NCBI GenBank assembly: GCA_017469445.1
Contig: JAFUGK010000001.1
Span: 108,872-172,871 of the forward strand
Source: Clostridia bacterium
Lineage (GTDB): Bacteria; Bacillota; Clostridia; TANB77; CAG-508
Direction: 5' to 3'
Length of the DNA stretch: 64,000 nucleotides
Part shown: positions 10,105-19,995 of the stretch, piece by piece
Layout: each line of letters opens with the position of its first letter
How positions within the stretch are numbered: position 1 is the stretch's first letter
Translations under genes and position numbers: made by a program
The notes under the pieces: generated by a model
The model's input: the letters and a program-made list of their open reading frames with translations, nothing else
What the model was told of the DNA's origin: nothing
Databases searched by the model: none

Positions 10105-10650
10105 TTAAAATATGTTTTTAATATAATCTATAATAATTTCAAAAATATTTTTACTTTTATCAAGTTGTATCTCTTCTGCAGCCCCTTCAACATGATCCTG
10201 TTTTGGTAATGAAATATACCTTGTTTGGCTACTTGAAGCCTTCTGCATACCTAGCTGTTCTCGTGCAATTCTTTCTACTTCGCTTAGATTTAAGCTATTT
10301 TCAATGCTTACTTCCAGTTGTTCATTTTCTTTTTGTATAAGTGATAATTCTGCTTCTGAAGCTTTTAATTTTGAAAAGCTTTCATCAATTTGAGAATTTC
10401 TATAACTCATAGCAAATAGTACTGCAAATCCAATTAGTAAATATAATACACATTTTATTTTTTTACCTTTTGATTTTGCTTTAACTTTTTGCTCAGTTTT
10501 TTCGTTTTGTTTTTTGTTAGTTCCTTTTAATGTCGTACTTTTTTTCTTCTGTATAGGCTTTTTCTTTTGGTTTGGAATATAGTCTGGCTTTAGTTTTCTT
10601 GGGCTTGTTTCATAAATATATCTACTATTATAATTTCTGTTACCAGCCAT
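10105..10650 (-). CDS. ftsL: FtsL-like septum protein
   Basis: About 181 residues: a long, very basic cytoplasmic N-terminus (KKKPIQKKKSTTLK type), a single membrane helix (CVLYLLIGFAVLFAMSY), then a short extracellular coiled coil with LSEVERIAREQLGM, the usual FtsL/DivIC C-terminal pattern. Position between rsmH and the class B PBP is the canonical ftsL slot. I chose the ATG at 10650 because AGGAGGTG lies about 8 bases upstream; a GTG at 10659 would overlap the rsmH stop but is badly spaced from a ribosome binding site. Sequence similarity to FtsL is always weak, so the call rests on architecture and position. Confidence 0.8.
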   Translation of the reverse strand: MAGNRNYNSRYIYETSPRKLKPDYIPNQKKKPIQKKKSTTLKGTNKKQNEKTEQKVKAKSKGKKIKCVLYLLIGFAVLFAMSYRNSQIDESFSKLKASEAELSLIQKENEQLEVSIENSLNLSEVERIAREQLGMQKASSSQTRYISLPKQDHVEGAAEEIQLDKSKNIFEIIIDYIKNIF

Positions 10651-10664
10651 ATATTCCACCTCCT

Positions 10665-11599
10665 CTATAACCTTTCAAATATTCTTAATTTTGCACTTTT
10701 GCTTCTAGTATTATCCTTTATTTCTTTTTCTGTTGGTAATATTGGCTTTTTTGTAATAATATTACCTAGTTTTTCTCTACCACAAACACAATATGGTAAA
10801 TCTTTTGGACATGTACATTTCCCGCAGTGCATCCATATATGCATTTTTTACTGCTCTATCTTCTAGCGAATGAAATGTAATTATACATAGTCTTCCCCCA
10901 GAATTTAATGCCCTAATTGAATTTATAACTGTATTATATAATGGCTCTATTTCATTATTTACTTCTATTCTTATTGCTTGGAATGTTCTTTTAGCAGGAT
11001 GTCCTTCTTTATGCTTTGCAAATTCAGGTATTGCATTTTCTATTATTTGCACTAATTGTTTAGTTGTTTGAATTTGTGCATTTCTTCTTACTTCACATAT
11101 TTTTTTTGCTATCTGCCTTGAAAATTTTTCTTCACCATATTCATATATGATTTTTGCTAATTTATCTTCTTTATAATTATTTACAATATATTTAGCAGTT
11201 AGCTCTTGTGTCTTATCCATTCTCATGTCGAGTTCTGCATCTTTTATATAGCTAAATCCTCTAGTTTCTTCATCAATTTGGTAGGAAGATACACCTAAAT
11301 CCAATAATATTCCATCTACTTTGTCTATTTCCATTTCTTGCAATATCTGTTTTATATTGTCATGATTGTTATTTATAAATTTTATATTTTTAAATGCCTT
11401 CAATTTCTCTTTTGATGCTTCTATCGCTTCTTTATCTCTGTCAATTCCTATTAATAAGCCTGTACCGATTCAATTTTTTTGCAATTTCATAGCTATGCCC
11501 TGCACCGCCTAATGTCCCATCTACATATATCTTTCCTTCTTGTATGTTAAGGCCTTCTATACATTCTTCTAATAGTACAGGTTTATGATTAAACTCCAT
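10665..11599 (-). CDS. rsmH: 16S rRNA m4C1402 methyltransferase RsmH (MraW), two +1 shifts at CGG
   Basis: SAM-dependent methyltransferase acting on 16S rRNA C1402. It begins [16 protein letters not shown]. Two in-frame CGG codons interrupt it. At 11465-11467 AAT-CGG-TAC must be read AAT-(C)-GGT-ACA to give [15 protein letters not shown], the SAM-binding motif; at 10822-10824 CTG-CGG-GAA must be read CTG-(C)-GGG-AAA to give [16 protein letters not shown], the conserved cysteine-rich C-terminus. With both shifts the product is 310 residues, the family norm. The central part ([21 protein letters not shown]) is in a third frame. Two independent repairs by the same rule in one gene is strong support for the rule. 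Confidence 0.93.
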
Positions 11600-11949
11600 G
11601 TTTTACTTTCCTTCCTAAAGGCATAAAAATTCAGCCTAAAAAAGAATTCAAATATTAGAACAAACAGTTGGTAAGAAAATTATACCAACTGTCCATCCTT
11701 TATAGATTTTTAATTTCTTTTGTTTCTCCTTTAGCTTATCTTTTGTATTTTTAATTTCTTTTGTTATATATATAATTTTACTTTTGTAAATTACATATCA
11801 TTTATCTTATGTTACATTTAAATTCTTTTGTATTTAAATAAGCATTTGTCTTTTTTAAATACTTTATCTTTTGAGTAAATTCCTTAAATTATTTTATCTT
11901 TTGTATCTTTTATTTTTTCTTTTGTACTTTTATATAAACTTTTAACAAG
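11600..11949. other. rsmH-mraZ intergenic region with hairpin and A-rich repeats
   Basis: About 350 bases without a gene. A 10-bp stem (ACAGTTGGTA, 11664-11673, complement 11683-11692) lies close to rsmH. Upstream of it the minus strand carries about eight irregularly spaced copies of an ACAAAAGA-like octamer over roughly 230 bases. I do not see the direct GTGGGN repeats expected of an MraZ operator here. Possibly a long structured or protein-bound leader of the rsmH operon. Confidence 0.5.
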
Positions 11950-12381
11950 TTATATACCTAAAAAATCCATTTTTTCTGCTATTTCATCTGCAGAAATGTT
12001 TTCACTGCTATTATGTTTTGTCCATTTTTCTCTGTTCCATATTTCTATTCTGTTTCCTACACCTATAACAATTATTTCTTTGTCCATTCCAGCGTATTCT
12101 CTTAAGTTTGCTGCTACTAAAAATCTACCTTGCTTATCCATCTCACATTCTGTAGCCCCAGATAAGAAAAATCTAACAAAATCTCTAGCATTTTTATTAG
12201 TTAGTGGAAGTGTTTTTAATTTTTCCTCAAAATTTGCCCACTCATTTTGTGAAAAGCCAAACAAACAGCCATCAAGTCCCTTGGTTAATATAAACTTTTC
12301 TCCCATATCTTCTCTCAATTTGGCTGGCATTATAACTCTTCCTTTTGCATCTAAAGAATGTTCATATTCACCAATTAGCAC
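11950..12381 (-). CDS. mraZ: Transcriptional regulator MraZ
   Basis: 143-residue protein made of two AbrB-like swapped-hairpin repeats ([20 protein letters not shown] at the N-terminus, [20 protein letters not shown] in the second half). In other bacteria MraZ forms a ring and represses the dcw promoter just upstream of itself. First gene of the dcw cluster here. The plus strand just upstream of its start carries several TTCCACTTT/TCTCCACTT-like repeats (about 12396-12435), which on the minus strand read AAGTGGAR and resemble the known direct-repeat MraZ boxes, suggesting autoregulation. Confidence 0.95.
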   Translation of the reverse strand: MLIGEYEHSLDAKGRVIMPAKLREDMGEKFILTKGLDGCLFGFSQNEWANFEEKLKTLPLTNKNARDFVRFFLSGATECEMDKQGRFLVAANLREYAGMDKEIIVIGVGNRIEIWNREKWTKHNSSENISADEIAEKMDFLGI

Positions 12382-12389
12382 TTTGTTTC

Positions 12390-12440
12390 ACCTCATTCCA
12401 CTTTTTCACCACTTTGTTCCACTTCTCTCCACTTCACCTA
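12390..12440 (-). promoter_or_regulatory. Candidate MraZ operator repeats
   Basis: Upstream of mraZ the minus strand reads a series of AAGTGGA, AAAGTGGTG and AAAGTGGAAT units at roughly 10-base spacing. Such TGG-containing tandem repeats are the known MraZ binding pattern. Assignment is by position and pattern only. Confidence 0.6.
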
Positions 12441-12545
12441 AATTTTAATACAAGAATTTCTTTTTTGCAATAGTTTTTTTAAAATTTTTTTATTATTATT
12501 TTTAGAATCTTCTCTAACCTTTAATTATCTAAGGTTCTGCGAATT

Positions 12546-12580
12546 AAAAAAATGCATTTGCTAATTGCAAATGCATTTTT
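12546..12580 (-). terminator. Terminator after the acidic hypothetical gene
   Basis: AAAAATGCATTTGC and GCAAATGCATTTTT form a long stem with a short loop, followed by T's in either direction. It lies directly beyond the stop at 12583. Confidence 0.75.
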
Positions 12581-12582
12581 TA

Positions 12583-13764
12583 TTACCAATTTAATGGTCC
12601 TCTTATACGAGATCCATGTCCATCATGTATTGTTTTCTCTTGTTCTTCCTCTTCATCATCTATTTCCTTTATATCAACTTCATCATCTTTTCCTTCTTTT
12701 ACTTCTTTCTCTTTTTCTCTAAAATTTTCAGCCTCATCATGCATATTTTTATTGCTTTTCTTATGCATCATTTCATCCACTTCATCAGTTGTATATGCAG
12801 TTATCCCCCTGTCATTTGCAGTATACATATCTGCTGTAAAATACTCTCCAGTATTCAAATCCCTTCTAACTTTTTTCATTTCAAGTGGTTCCCATGGTTC
12901 AAGTTTTGCCGAAAAACTAAATTCATCATTTCCTTTTATTTTTAGTTCAGCTTTTATTATTTCTCTTTTTATATCTTGTCCATCATTTCCTAATTCTATT
13001 GCTGTGACTCTATCTGGATTTTTTGATGTTTCTATGCTGTTAAGTTCCTTTACTTTACCTGTTTTAACATCCTCTCCTACTACTTTAAATTCATTATTTT
13101 TTAAATGAACAATTTGTACAAAACCTTTAAAATTATTAGCCTCTGGAACCATTTTATAAAATTCAATATCTCTTATTTCTGTGTGTGCGTCTATTTCATT
13201 TGGATCAATTCCTAGATTTTTTGCAATAATATTTACTTCTTCATCTAGTGTTTTAGCATCTTCAAGTTCATTTTCTTCTTTTTCATCTTTATTATCTTCT
13301 TTAAGTTCTTCGTTATTTTCTGAATTTTTTTCTTGATTATTTTCTCTTTCTTTTTCATTCTCTTTTTCTAGTTCTTCTTTTATACTATGTTCTTTATCTA
13401 GTTCTTCTAAATCTATTTGACCATTTTTAAAATCTATTTGTTTTGAAAGTTCTGGGATTTTTTCTACTTTTTCTAGATAATCTTTAGAAAATTCTACTTT
13501 TCCACTATCATCTATTGTTGCAATTAGGTCTCCGTTTTTATCATATACTTCATAAAAAATTTTTGCTAACTCTTCTCTTTCATCTAATTTTTCCACTACA
13601 AATACATCCTCTTTTGCAAAGGAAAGATGATTTCTGTCTCCTTTTACAAGTTCAAACTTTTTAAAGTAAAATATATCTTTTATCTTTTCCATTTCCATTT
13701 CAGTTTCTGCTATATCTTTTACTTTCTTTCCTGTTTCTGTTACATTTAATTTTTCTTTTTCCAT
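12583..13764 (-). CDS. Acidic hypothetical protein
   Basis: About 393 residues, no signal peptide or membrane segment, with a central run of Glu/Asn/Lys-rich low complexity (about residues 135-175, likely coiled or disordered) and a second acidic stretch near the C-terminus (EIDDEEEEQEKT). Flanking parts contain short beta-rich segments such as VYDKNGDLIATIDDSGKVEFS. I do not recognise a family. The ATG at 13764 is preferred over the upstream GTG because AGGAAAAG lies at a suitable distance. It sits between sortase and mraZ and has its own terminator. No in-frame CGG. Confidence 0.7.
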   Translation of the reverse strand: MEKEKLNVTETGKKVKDIAETEMEMEKIKDIFYFKKFELVKGDRNHLSFAKEDVFVVEKLDEREELAKIFYEVYDKNGDLIATIDDSGKVEFSKDYLEKVEKIPELSKQIDFKNGQIDLEELDKEHSIKEELEKENEKERENNQEKNSENNEELKEDNKDEKEENELEDAKTLDEEVNIIAKNLGIDPNEIDAHTEIRDIEFYKMVPEANNFKGFVQIVHLKNNEFKVVGEDVKTGKVKELNSIETSKNPDRVTAIELGNDGQDIKREIIKAELKIKGNDEFSFSAKLEPWEPLEMKKVRRDLNTGEYFTADMYTANDRGITAYTTDEVDEMMHKKSNKNMHDEAENFREKEKEVKEGKDDEVDIKEIDDEEEEQEKTIHDGHGSRIRGPLNW

Positions 13765-13824
13765 ATATTTCACTTTTCCTTTCTACTTAGCATAAAACCT
13801 CCATATAAAATTATATGAAGGATT

Positions 13825-14625
13825 TTATAAGCTATTAACTAATCTTTCTTTGCATTTAACAATTACTCTATGTTTGCTATCGTTTGTACATGTTATTAGT
13901 GTAATCTCTTTTCTACCGTTTGTATTTTGACTAGTACATTCAACATCTGTTGGATCTACAACATATTTATTATATACTTCGTATGTAACCATTCTACCTT
14001 TTGTATCTGTAATATCTACAGTATCTCCAATTTCTAATTTGGGTACTTTACTAAAAAATTTCTCGTTTTTATAATTATGCCCTACAATGCAAAAATTTCC
14101 TACTTCATTTGGATCTGCTCCCCAAAATTTACAAGGAGATATTTTCATTAATTCTACTACTGTTTGTGGATTTGTTTGTGATAATATAGGATATGTAATA
14201 TCTATTTTAGGTATGTATATTTTTGCAATTGTTGTATATTCCACTCCATCACTTGCAGTATATATTGTTGTATCTATTCCGGAATCTACTGTAAAATCCG
14301 CTAATTTTACTTCTTCTTGTACAACTGGAACTCTCTCATTTGGGTCTAACACAACTATTATTATATTATCTTCTTTTCTCATAGTTGTATTTCCAATAGT
14401 CTCTGCTTCCGCAGAGTATTCAAGTGGCTCTGCTGTTTCTAAATCTGCCAATATCATTTGTGAAACTTCTTCATCTCTGTCTCTTTCATATGCACCATAT
14501 ATACAATATGAGCTTAATAAAATTACAGCTAAAACAGAGAAAACAAAATGAAACTTATATGCTTTCTTTTTTCTTTTAAATTCAGGTGTTATAAATACTT
14601 TGTCTGTTACCAATATTTGATTCAT
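13825..14625 (-). CDS. Sortase family transpeptidase
   Basis: 266 residues with a cytoplasmic N-terminus, one membrane helix (about residues 26-44, FVFSVLAVILLSSYCIYG) and an extracellular sortase domain. Catalytic triad is visible: His in FCIVGHNYKNEKFFSKV, Cys in ITLITCTND, Arg in SKHRVIVKCKER. The TLxTC motif and short length fit class D/E-like sortases of Clostridia; class not certain. It would attach surface proteins or link pilin-like subunits by cleaving a sorting signal. No substrate with a sorting motif is obvious in the window, although the BspA-like protein at the far end might be a candidate class of cargo. Confidence 0.85.
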   Translation of the reverse strand: MNQILVTDKVFITPEFKRKKKAYKFHFVFSVLAVILLSSYCIYGAYERDRDEEVSQMILADLETAEPLEYSAEAETIGNTTMRKEDNIIIVVLDPNERVPVVQEEVKLADFTVDSGIDTTIYTASDGVEYTTIAKIYIPKIDITYPILSQTNPQTVVELMKISPCKFWGADPNEVGNFCIVGHNYKNEKFFSKVPKLEIGDTVDITDTKGRMVTYEVYNKYVVDPTDVECTSQNTNGRKEITLITCTNDSKHRVIVKCKERLVNSL

Positions 14626-14741
14626 TGTTTTCCCTCCTTACTTTTTAGCATAATTTTAGATTTTACTATATTACTATTATATCATTTTTTTGTATATATA
14701 CGCAATAGTTTTTAGCTAGTTTTATAATAGATACTATAAAT

Positions 14742-14791
14742 CCTCCAAATCTTAGACGGCATTGGATGCAATGCCTTCGTTTGGCTACTTT
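14742..14791. repeat. REP-like palindrome
   Basis: Compact palindrome around GGCATTGGATGCAATGCC with outer arms CCAAATCTTAGA and CGTTTGGCTA. The same element in reverse complement, interrupted by another hairpin, is at 5283-5416, and a diverged form is at about 18430-18510. Confidence 0.65.
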
Positions 14792-14818
14792 ATACCTTAA
14801 ATAGAATATTTTGAATGT

Positions 14819-15574
14819 TTATAAAACAATGTCTAACTCAACGGGGCAATGGTCACTACCCATTATTTCTGATAGTATTTTGGCATCTTTAATTTTATCT
14901 TTTATTCTGTCTGATACTATAAAATAGTCTATTCTCCAACCTATGTTTTTTTCTCTTGCTTTCATCATGTATGACCACCATGTGTAGCAATTTTCCTTGT
15001 CTGGATATAAATATCTAAAGCTATCTACAAAACCAGAATCTAATAATATTGTGAATTTTTCTCTTTCTTCATCTGTAAATCCAGCATTACCCCTATTAGT
15101 TTTTGGGTTTTTTAAATCTATTTCTTTATGTGCTACATTTAAATCTCCACATAAAATAACTGGTTTTTTATTGTCTAATCTTTTTAAATATTCTCTAAAA
15201 TCATCTTCCCATTTTTGCCTATATTCTAATCTTGTTAACTCTCTTTGAGAATTTGGTGTGTATACATCAACCATAAAGAATTTATCAAATTCAAGTGTTA
15301 TAACTCTTCCTTCTTGGTCATGCTCTTCTATTCCAATTCCATAAGTCACATTATTAGGCTCTATTTTTGTAAAAATAGCTGTCCCTGAATAACCTTTTCT
15401 TATAGCACTATTAAAATATTGATAATATCCATCAAAATTCACATCTAATTGTCCTTCTTGCATTTTTGTTTCTTGAATACAAAAAATATCTGCATCTATA
15501 TTATTAAATATATCTGCAAAGCCCTTATTCCAAACAGCTCTTAATCCATTTACATTCCATGATATTAATTTCAT
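14819..15574 (-). CDS. xth: Exodeoxyribonuclease III / AP endonuclease
   Basis: 251-residue EEP-superfamily nuclease for base-excision repair: cleaves at abasic sites and removes 3' blocking groups. Motifs: SWNVNGLRA (residues 4-12), [22 protein letters not shown] (general catalytic Asp/Asn) and [10 protein letters not shown] at the C-terminus. Full length for the ExoA/Xth family. Monocistronic by spacing (190 bp after the sortase, 76 bp before yraN). No in-frame CGG. Confidence 0.95.
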   Translation of the reverse strand: MKLISWNVNGLRAVWNKGFADIFNNIDADIFCIQETKMQEGQLDVNFDGYYQYFNSAIRKGYSGTAIFTKIEPNNVTYGIGIEEHDQEGRVITLEFDKFFMVDVYTPNSQRELTRLEYRQKWEDDFREYLKRLDNKKPVILCGDLNVAHKEIDLKNPKTNRGNAGFTDEEREKFTILLDSGFVDSFRYLYPDKENCYTWWSYMMKAREKNIGWRIDYFIVSDRIKDKIKDAKILSEIMGSDHCPVELDIVL

Positions 15575-15650
15575 AATTCATCACCTAAAATTATTATAAC
15601 ATAAAACCGAAAAAAAGGGGACGTATCTAAAAATTACCTTTTTTTGCTTA

Positions 15651-16004
15651 TCATATGCATTGCTTTATATGATTTAATATATAATTTTCTTTATCAATTA
15701 TCACTTCAATTACATCAATTCTACAATATACATTTTCTATCTTATTCACATAAAGATAGTACTCTGCCACTCTTAATATATGTTTTATCTTTTCATAATC
15801 TACCGCTTCTGATGGCTTTCCATATTTATCTGTTGTCCTTGATTTTACCTCTATAAAAACAAGCTCGTCTTTATCAATCGCTATTATATCTATTTCTCCA
15901 AGTCTTGTCCTAAAATTTCTACTTATTATTCTATAATTATTTTCTAACAAGTATTCAGAAGCTATTTTTTCTCCTATCTGCCCTAATTCTTGTTTATAAT
16001 ACAT
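15651..16004 (-). CDS. UPF0102 (YraN) endonuclease-like protein
   Basis: 117 residues with the Holliday-junction-resolvase-like fold signature: GEKIASEYLLENNYRI, RTRLGEIDIIAIDKDELVFIEVKSR, where the Asp and the ExK of the PD-(D/E)XK core are seen. Four bases after dprA, so in the same operon, as is common in Firmicutes (yifB-dprA-yraN neighbourhood). Biological role poorly defined. Confidence 0.9.
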   Translation of the reverse strand: MYYKQELGQIGEKIASEYLLENNYRIISRNFRTRLGEIDIIAIDKDELVFIEVKSRTTDKYGKPSEAVDYEKIKHILRVAEYYLYVNKIENVYCRIDVIEVIIDKENYILNHIKQCI

Positions 16005-16008
16005 TCTT

Positions 16009-16873
16009 TTACCTTTTCTTTATATAGTTTCCTGGAAGTGACTTTATATAACCTTCTAGTTCCATCATCATCAATATTGAATTTATATCGCATGTTTTTG
16101 TATTCAATTTTTTACATATAAAATCTATATGTATAGGTTCATCATCTATTGCTTCATATATTGTTTTATATTCTTCTGGTATTTGAATTTTAAGTGCTTT
16201 ACTTTGCTTTTTCTTAATTTTAAAATAATTTAATATATCTTCAGTTTCAGTAACAAGCCTTGCTCCTTCTTTTATTAAATGATTTGTTCCGACTCCATTT
16301 TTTCTTTCTAAATTGCTTGGCAAACAAAAAATAGGCTTATTTTGTCCCTTAGCCATTCGTGCAGTAATTGATGTTCCACTTCTATACATTGCTTCTATTA
16401 CTAATACTCCAATTGCTAATCCACTTACAATTCTATTTCTTGCTATAAATTTTTTTGAACTTGCTTCTACATTTGGTGGATATTCTGAAACAACCGCTCC
16501 TCCACATTTTATTATTTCTTGCATTAATGGTATGTTTTCTTCTGGAAATACTTTATTAAGTCCATTTCCAAGTACTGCTATTGTTTTACCAAGTGCATTT
16601 AATGCTCCTCTATGTGCAAATGTATCTATTCCGGACAGCCATTCCACTTATTATTGTTAGATTTTGCTCTGCTAATTCTTCTGCAAATTTTAAAGCATAT
16701 TCTTTGCCATAATCACTATATTCTCGTGAGCCTATTATTGCAATTCCTGCGGATTTTAATAATTTTTCATCACCTATTACATATAATTTTTCTGGTGCAT
16801 CTTTTATGTTTTTTAGTCTTAGCGGATATTCATCATCTATTATTGATATTTCTTTTATTTCCATATTACCCAT
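16009..16873 (-). CDS. dprA: DNA-processing protein DprA, +1 shift at CGG
   Basis: Loads RecA on incoming single-stranded DNA during natural transformation. N-terminal half ends its frame at ...ISGMAV then CGG (16631-16633). Reading GTC-(C)-GGA-ATA yields ISGMAVGIDTFAHRGAL, the strongly conserved Rossmann-fold core motif of DprA, and the remaining frame supplies GNGLNKVFPEEN and the C-terminal winged-helix segment (IHIDFICKKLNTKTCDI). Rejoined length 287 residues. Start ATG directly abuts the yifB stop (TAAATG), so the two are translationally coupled. Together with ComEC and YifB(ComM-like) it forms the competence-related set of this window, and all three contain CGG shifts. Confidence 0.93.
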
Positions 16874-18431
16874 TTAAAAATATTTCCTATCTAAACTTCT
16901 ATATCTTATTGCTTCTGCAATATGATTTGTTTTTATATTTTCTGAATTTTCTAAATCTGCAATAGTTCTAGCAACCTTTAGAATTCGTCCATATGCACGT
17001 GCACTTAAGCCTAATTTTTCAAAAGCATTTTTCAATATTGCTTGCCCATTACTATCTAGTTTACAGTACTTTTCCATAAGCTTAGGTGTAAGCTCTGCAT
17101 TAGAAAACAATCCATATTCTTTATATCTTTCTCTTTGTATTTTTCTTGCAAAATTTACTCTTTGTTTTATTTTTTCAGATGATTCTTCATTGTTTTCTGA
17201 TTGTAATTTACTATATTTTACTGGAGCCACCTCAATATGTATATCTATTCTATCTAAAAGCGGGCCGCTTATTTTACCCATATACCTAGCTATAGATTCT
17301 GGTGAACATGTACATTCTTTTTCTTTAGATCCATAATAACCACATGCACATGGATTCATACTTGCTATTAGCATAAAATTACATGGATATGTTAAACTAG
17401 AATTAACTCTATTTATAGTCACTAATCTGTCTTCAAGTGGTCCTCTCATTACTTCTAAGGTATTCCTATTAAATTCTGGTAATTCATCTAAAAATAGTAC
17501 ACCCGAATGTGCTAAGCTTATTTCTCCGTGGTTTAGGTATTCTACCTCCGCCCACAAGTGCCACACCTGATATTGTATGATGTGGTGCTCTAAAAGGTCT
17601 TGTTGTTACAAGTGAATTTTCATTTAGTATTCCTGCTACACTATGTATTTTTGTTATCTCTAAAGCTTCATCAAAGCTTAAATCTGGCAAAATCGAAGGT
17701 AATCTTCTAGCAAGCATTGTTTTCCCTGAACCCGGACTACCTATTAATATACAATTATGACCACCTGCTGCTGCAATTTCCAATGCTCTTTTAACATTTT
17801 CTTGTCCCTTTACTTCTGAAAAATCTAAATTATATTTTTTACTATTCTCAAAAATTGCATTAAAATCTACTTTTTCTGCTTCTATTTTTTCTTCATTTCT
17901 TAAATATCTTATGGTTTGTTCTAGAGAAGAAACTCCTATCACTTCTATTCCATTAACAATCCCTGCCTCTAATGCATTTTCTTTTGGCAATACCACCCTC
18001 TTCATTCCTAATTTTAACGCTTCTATACACATTGGTAATATTCCATTTACTTTATTTAGTGTTCCATCCAGCGATAATTCGCCAATAAATATGGTATTTT
18101 CTAAATTCTTACTTTCTAGATTTTCTGTTGCTATTAAAATTCCTATTGCTAATGGCAAATCAAATGATGAACCTTCTTTTTTAGTATTTGCTGGTGCTAA
18201 ATTTACTGTTATTTTTCTACTAGGAAATTCGATTCCAGAATTTTTTATTGCTGTTCTAACCCTATCTTTAGATTCCCTTACAGAAGTATCTGGAAGTCCA
18301 ACAATTTCTAAGTGTGGAAGACCGCTAGATACATCCACTTGTGTTTCAACTAGATAGCCATTAATCCCATTTAGGGCCATGCTTTTTACAATTGATAACA
18401 TATTACTCCTTTCGCATTTAAAATTCGCCAA
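16874..18431 (-). CDS. YifB/ComM-family Mg-chelatase-like AAA+ ATPase, +1 shift at CGG
   Basis: Rejoined 518-residue protein: N-terminal Lon-protease-like fold (GLPDTSVRESKDRVRTAI), Walker A GSPGSGKTMLARRLP near residue 225, then FRAPHHTISGVALVGGG. The zero frame fails at CGG 17526-17528: CCA-CGG-AGA must be CCA-(C)-GGA-GAA to give [22 protein letters not shown], the universally conserved Walker B segment, followed by a C-terminal sensor domain. In other bacteria ComM promotes branch migration in transformation. Divided by the CGG only; otherwise complete. Confidence 0.93.
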
Positions 18432-18677
18432 ATCTCTGACGGTTATTCATATTTTTTCTCCAACCTTTAATAATATGAATCACCTTCATTTGGCTACTTT
18501 AATACTAACAATAAAGTTTTATTTGATTCATTTGGCAGATATGCCTGATTTAAAAGTGTAAGAGCAATTTTTTTTAATAATTTACTCTTACTTTTTGACG
18601 ATTTCAAATTTATTAATAAGAAATTAATAAAATGATATAGTTTTTATTTGTTTATCATATTATATGTATCTTAAATT
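18432..18677. repeat. Intergenic region with degenerate REP units
   Basis: Contains CGCCAAATCTCTGACGG (near 18427-18443) and TCATTTGGCTACTTTAATAC, the two arms of the palindromic family seen at 14742, here spread apart by an AT-rich insert, followed by ATTTGGCAGATATGCCTGATT. No gene seen. Confidence 0.5.
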
Positions 18678-19608
18678 TTATTTTTTAATAATATCTTCCA
18701 ATTCTTGCTTGCTTAGACCTGTAGATTGCAATATTATTTTTATATCAACTTTGTTATTCATCAATTCCTTTGCTATTTTTATTTTCTCTTCTCTTTTACC
18801 GTTTTTCTATACCTTCTTTTCTTCCTTTTTTTCTTCCTTCTTCTATACCTTTTTTTATGCCTGCTTTTAATCCCTTGTCCATTCCTTTTTTAAGTCCTTC
18901 TTCCATTATATACTCCATTGCTGCTGCATCATCTCTTCTTCCTTTTTCTACCAGTTCTGCTACTAGTCTTAATTCTTCATCTCGGCTCATTTCATACAAT
19001 TCTGCTGTTGCTTCTTTTATCTCTTTATTTTCTTCCATTATTTGAAACACCTCTTCCTTATTCGGATTATCCAAAAACATTAGCCATTGACTTATTCTAT
19101 CTTTTTTATTCTTCTCATACATTCTTATTGCCTTTGGTATCTCTAGTATAATTATTTCTAGGTGTTCTGTCAACATTCGTTTTCCTGTTTTATCGTCTCT
19201 TATTTGCCATTTTGTACCTAATTCTTCTATTCCCTCTAATTCTTGTATTTCATGATCTAATATTATTATGCTTATTGTCTTATTTAATTCTTTATATTTT
19301 TCTCCTCTTTTTAATTGCCTACTATATGTATTTGCCCAATAATATAAAAATCTTTCATTTTCATTTTTATATTTTCTTAATTGTATCTCTATATTACATT
19401 TTACTCCTCCTTCTAGCTCTGTTCTTAAATCCATTACTCCTAATTTTTCTTCTGGATATTTCAAATTTAAATGTCTATCCTTATCTTTTGTTATTATTTT
19501 TACTTTTTTCCCTAATATATCACTTATTAGTGCTTCTGTTAGATGTTTGTTTTCCTCCCTAAATAAAGCATGAAATACTACATCTATTTTAGGTTTCAAT
19601 AATTCCAT
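18678..19608 (-). CDS. Rpn/PD-(D/E)XK nuclease family protein, +1 shift at CGG
   Basis: Rejoined 309-residue member of the Rpn / PDDEXK_2 transposase-like nuclease family: N-terminal PKIDVVFHALFREENK, nuclease core LRTELEGGVKCNIEIQLRKY (E-x-Q in the ExK position), helical C-terminus with Gly-Lys/Glu repeats. The zero frame reads ...GIEKR-stop because of CGG TAA at 18799-18804. Skipping C reads AAA-(C)-GGT-AAA-AGA and adds about 40 residues ending IILQSTGLSKQELEDIIKK, which matches the intact C-terminus of the paralogue at 61845-62669. Family members are thought to nick DNA and promote RecA-independent recombination; role here unknown. Confidence 0.88.
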
Positions 19609-19995
19609 ATATACCTCCTTCTATATTGCCCCAATTATTGAATTTATTTTTTTACTATCACTCTCCTTATTGGTTTAGCATATAAGTACACCACCCCTTA
19701 ACTGGCACCAAATATTTTTCTAATCAAAAAAATTCAATACCTACATTTGATTTCTTTTACTACATAATTTAAATATTAAAAATTAAAAGATTTTTTTGGC
19801 GATTCGCCTGATAAAAAAATTAAGAACAATTAAAAAATTTAATTTAATTGTTCTTATATTATCATATTATATTTCATATTGCAACACATTTCGTACATCA
19901 AGTTTCGACATCATTCGACATTATTTTAAAAACAAATGGGGACACTTTTGGTAAAAGTGTGTCCAAAAATCTCCGTCCCCAATGGTTCTTTTTTA
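19609..19995. other. Intergenic region with hairpins and REP units
   Basis: About 390 bases. Holds GGCGATTCGCC (about 19798-19808), a long stem TAAGAACAATTAAA / TTTAATTGTTCTTA (about 19821-19856) with flanking T/A runs that should act as a bidirectional terminator, and a GGGGACACTTTTGG...CCCC hairpin (about 19937-19980) of the REP family. No gene seen. Confidence 0.6.

Noticed and set aside
13825..14625. Sortase with a linked pilin operon
   Set aside because: No neighbouring gene encodes a protein with an LPxTG-like motif, signal peptide and C-terminal anchor; the adjacent acidic protein has none of these.
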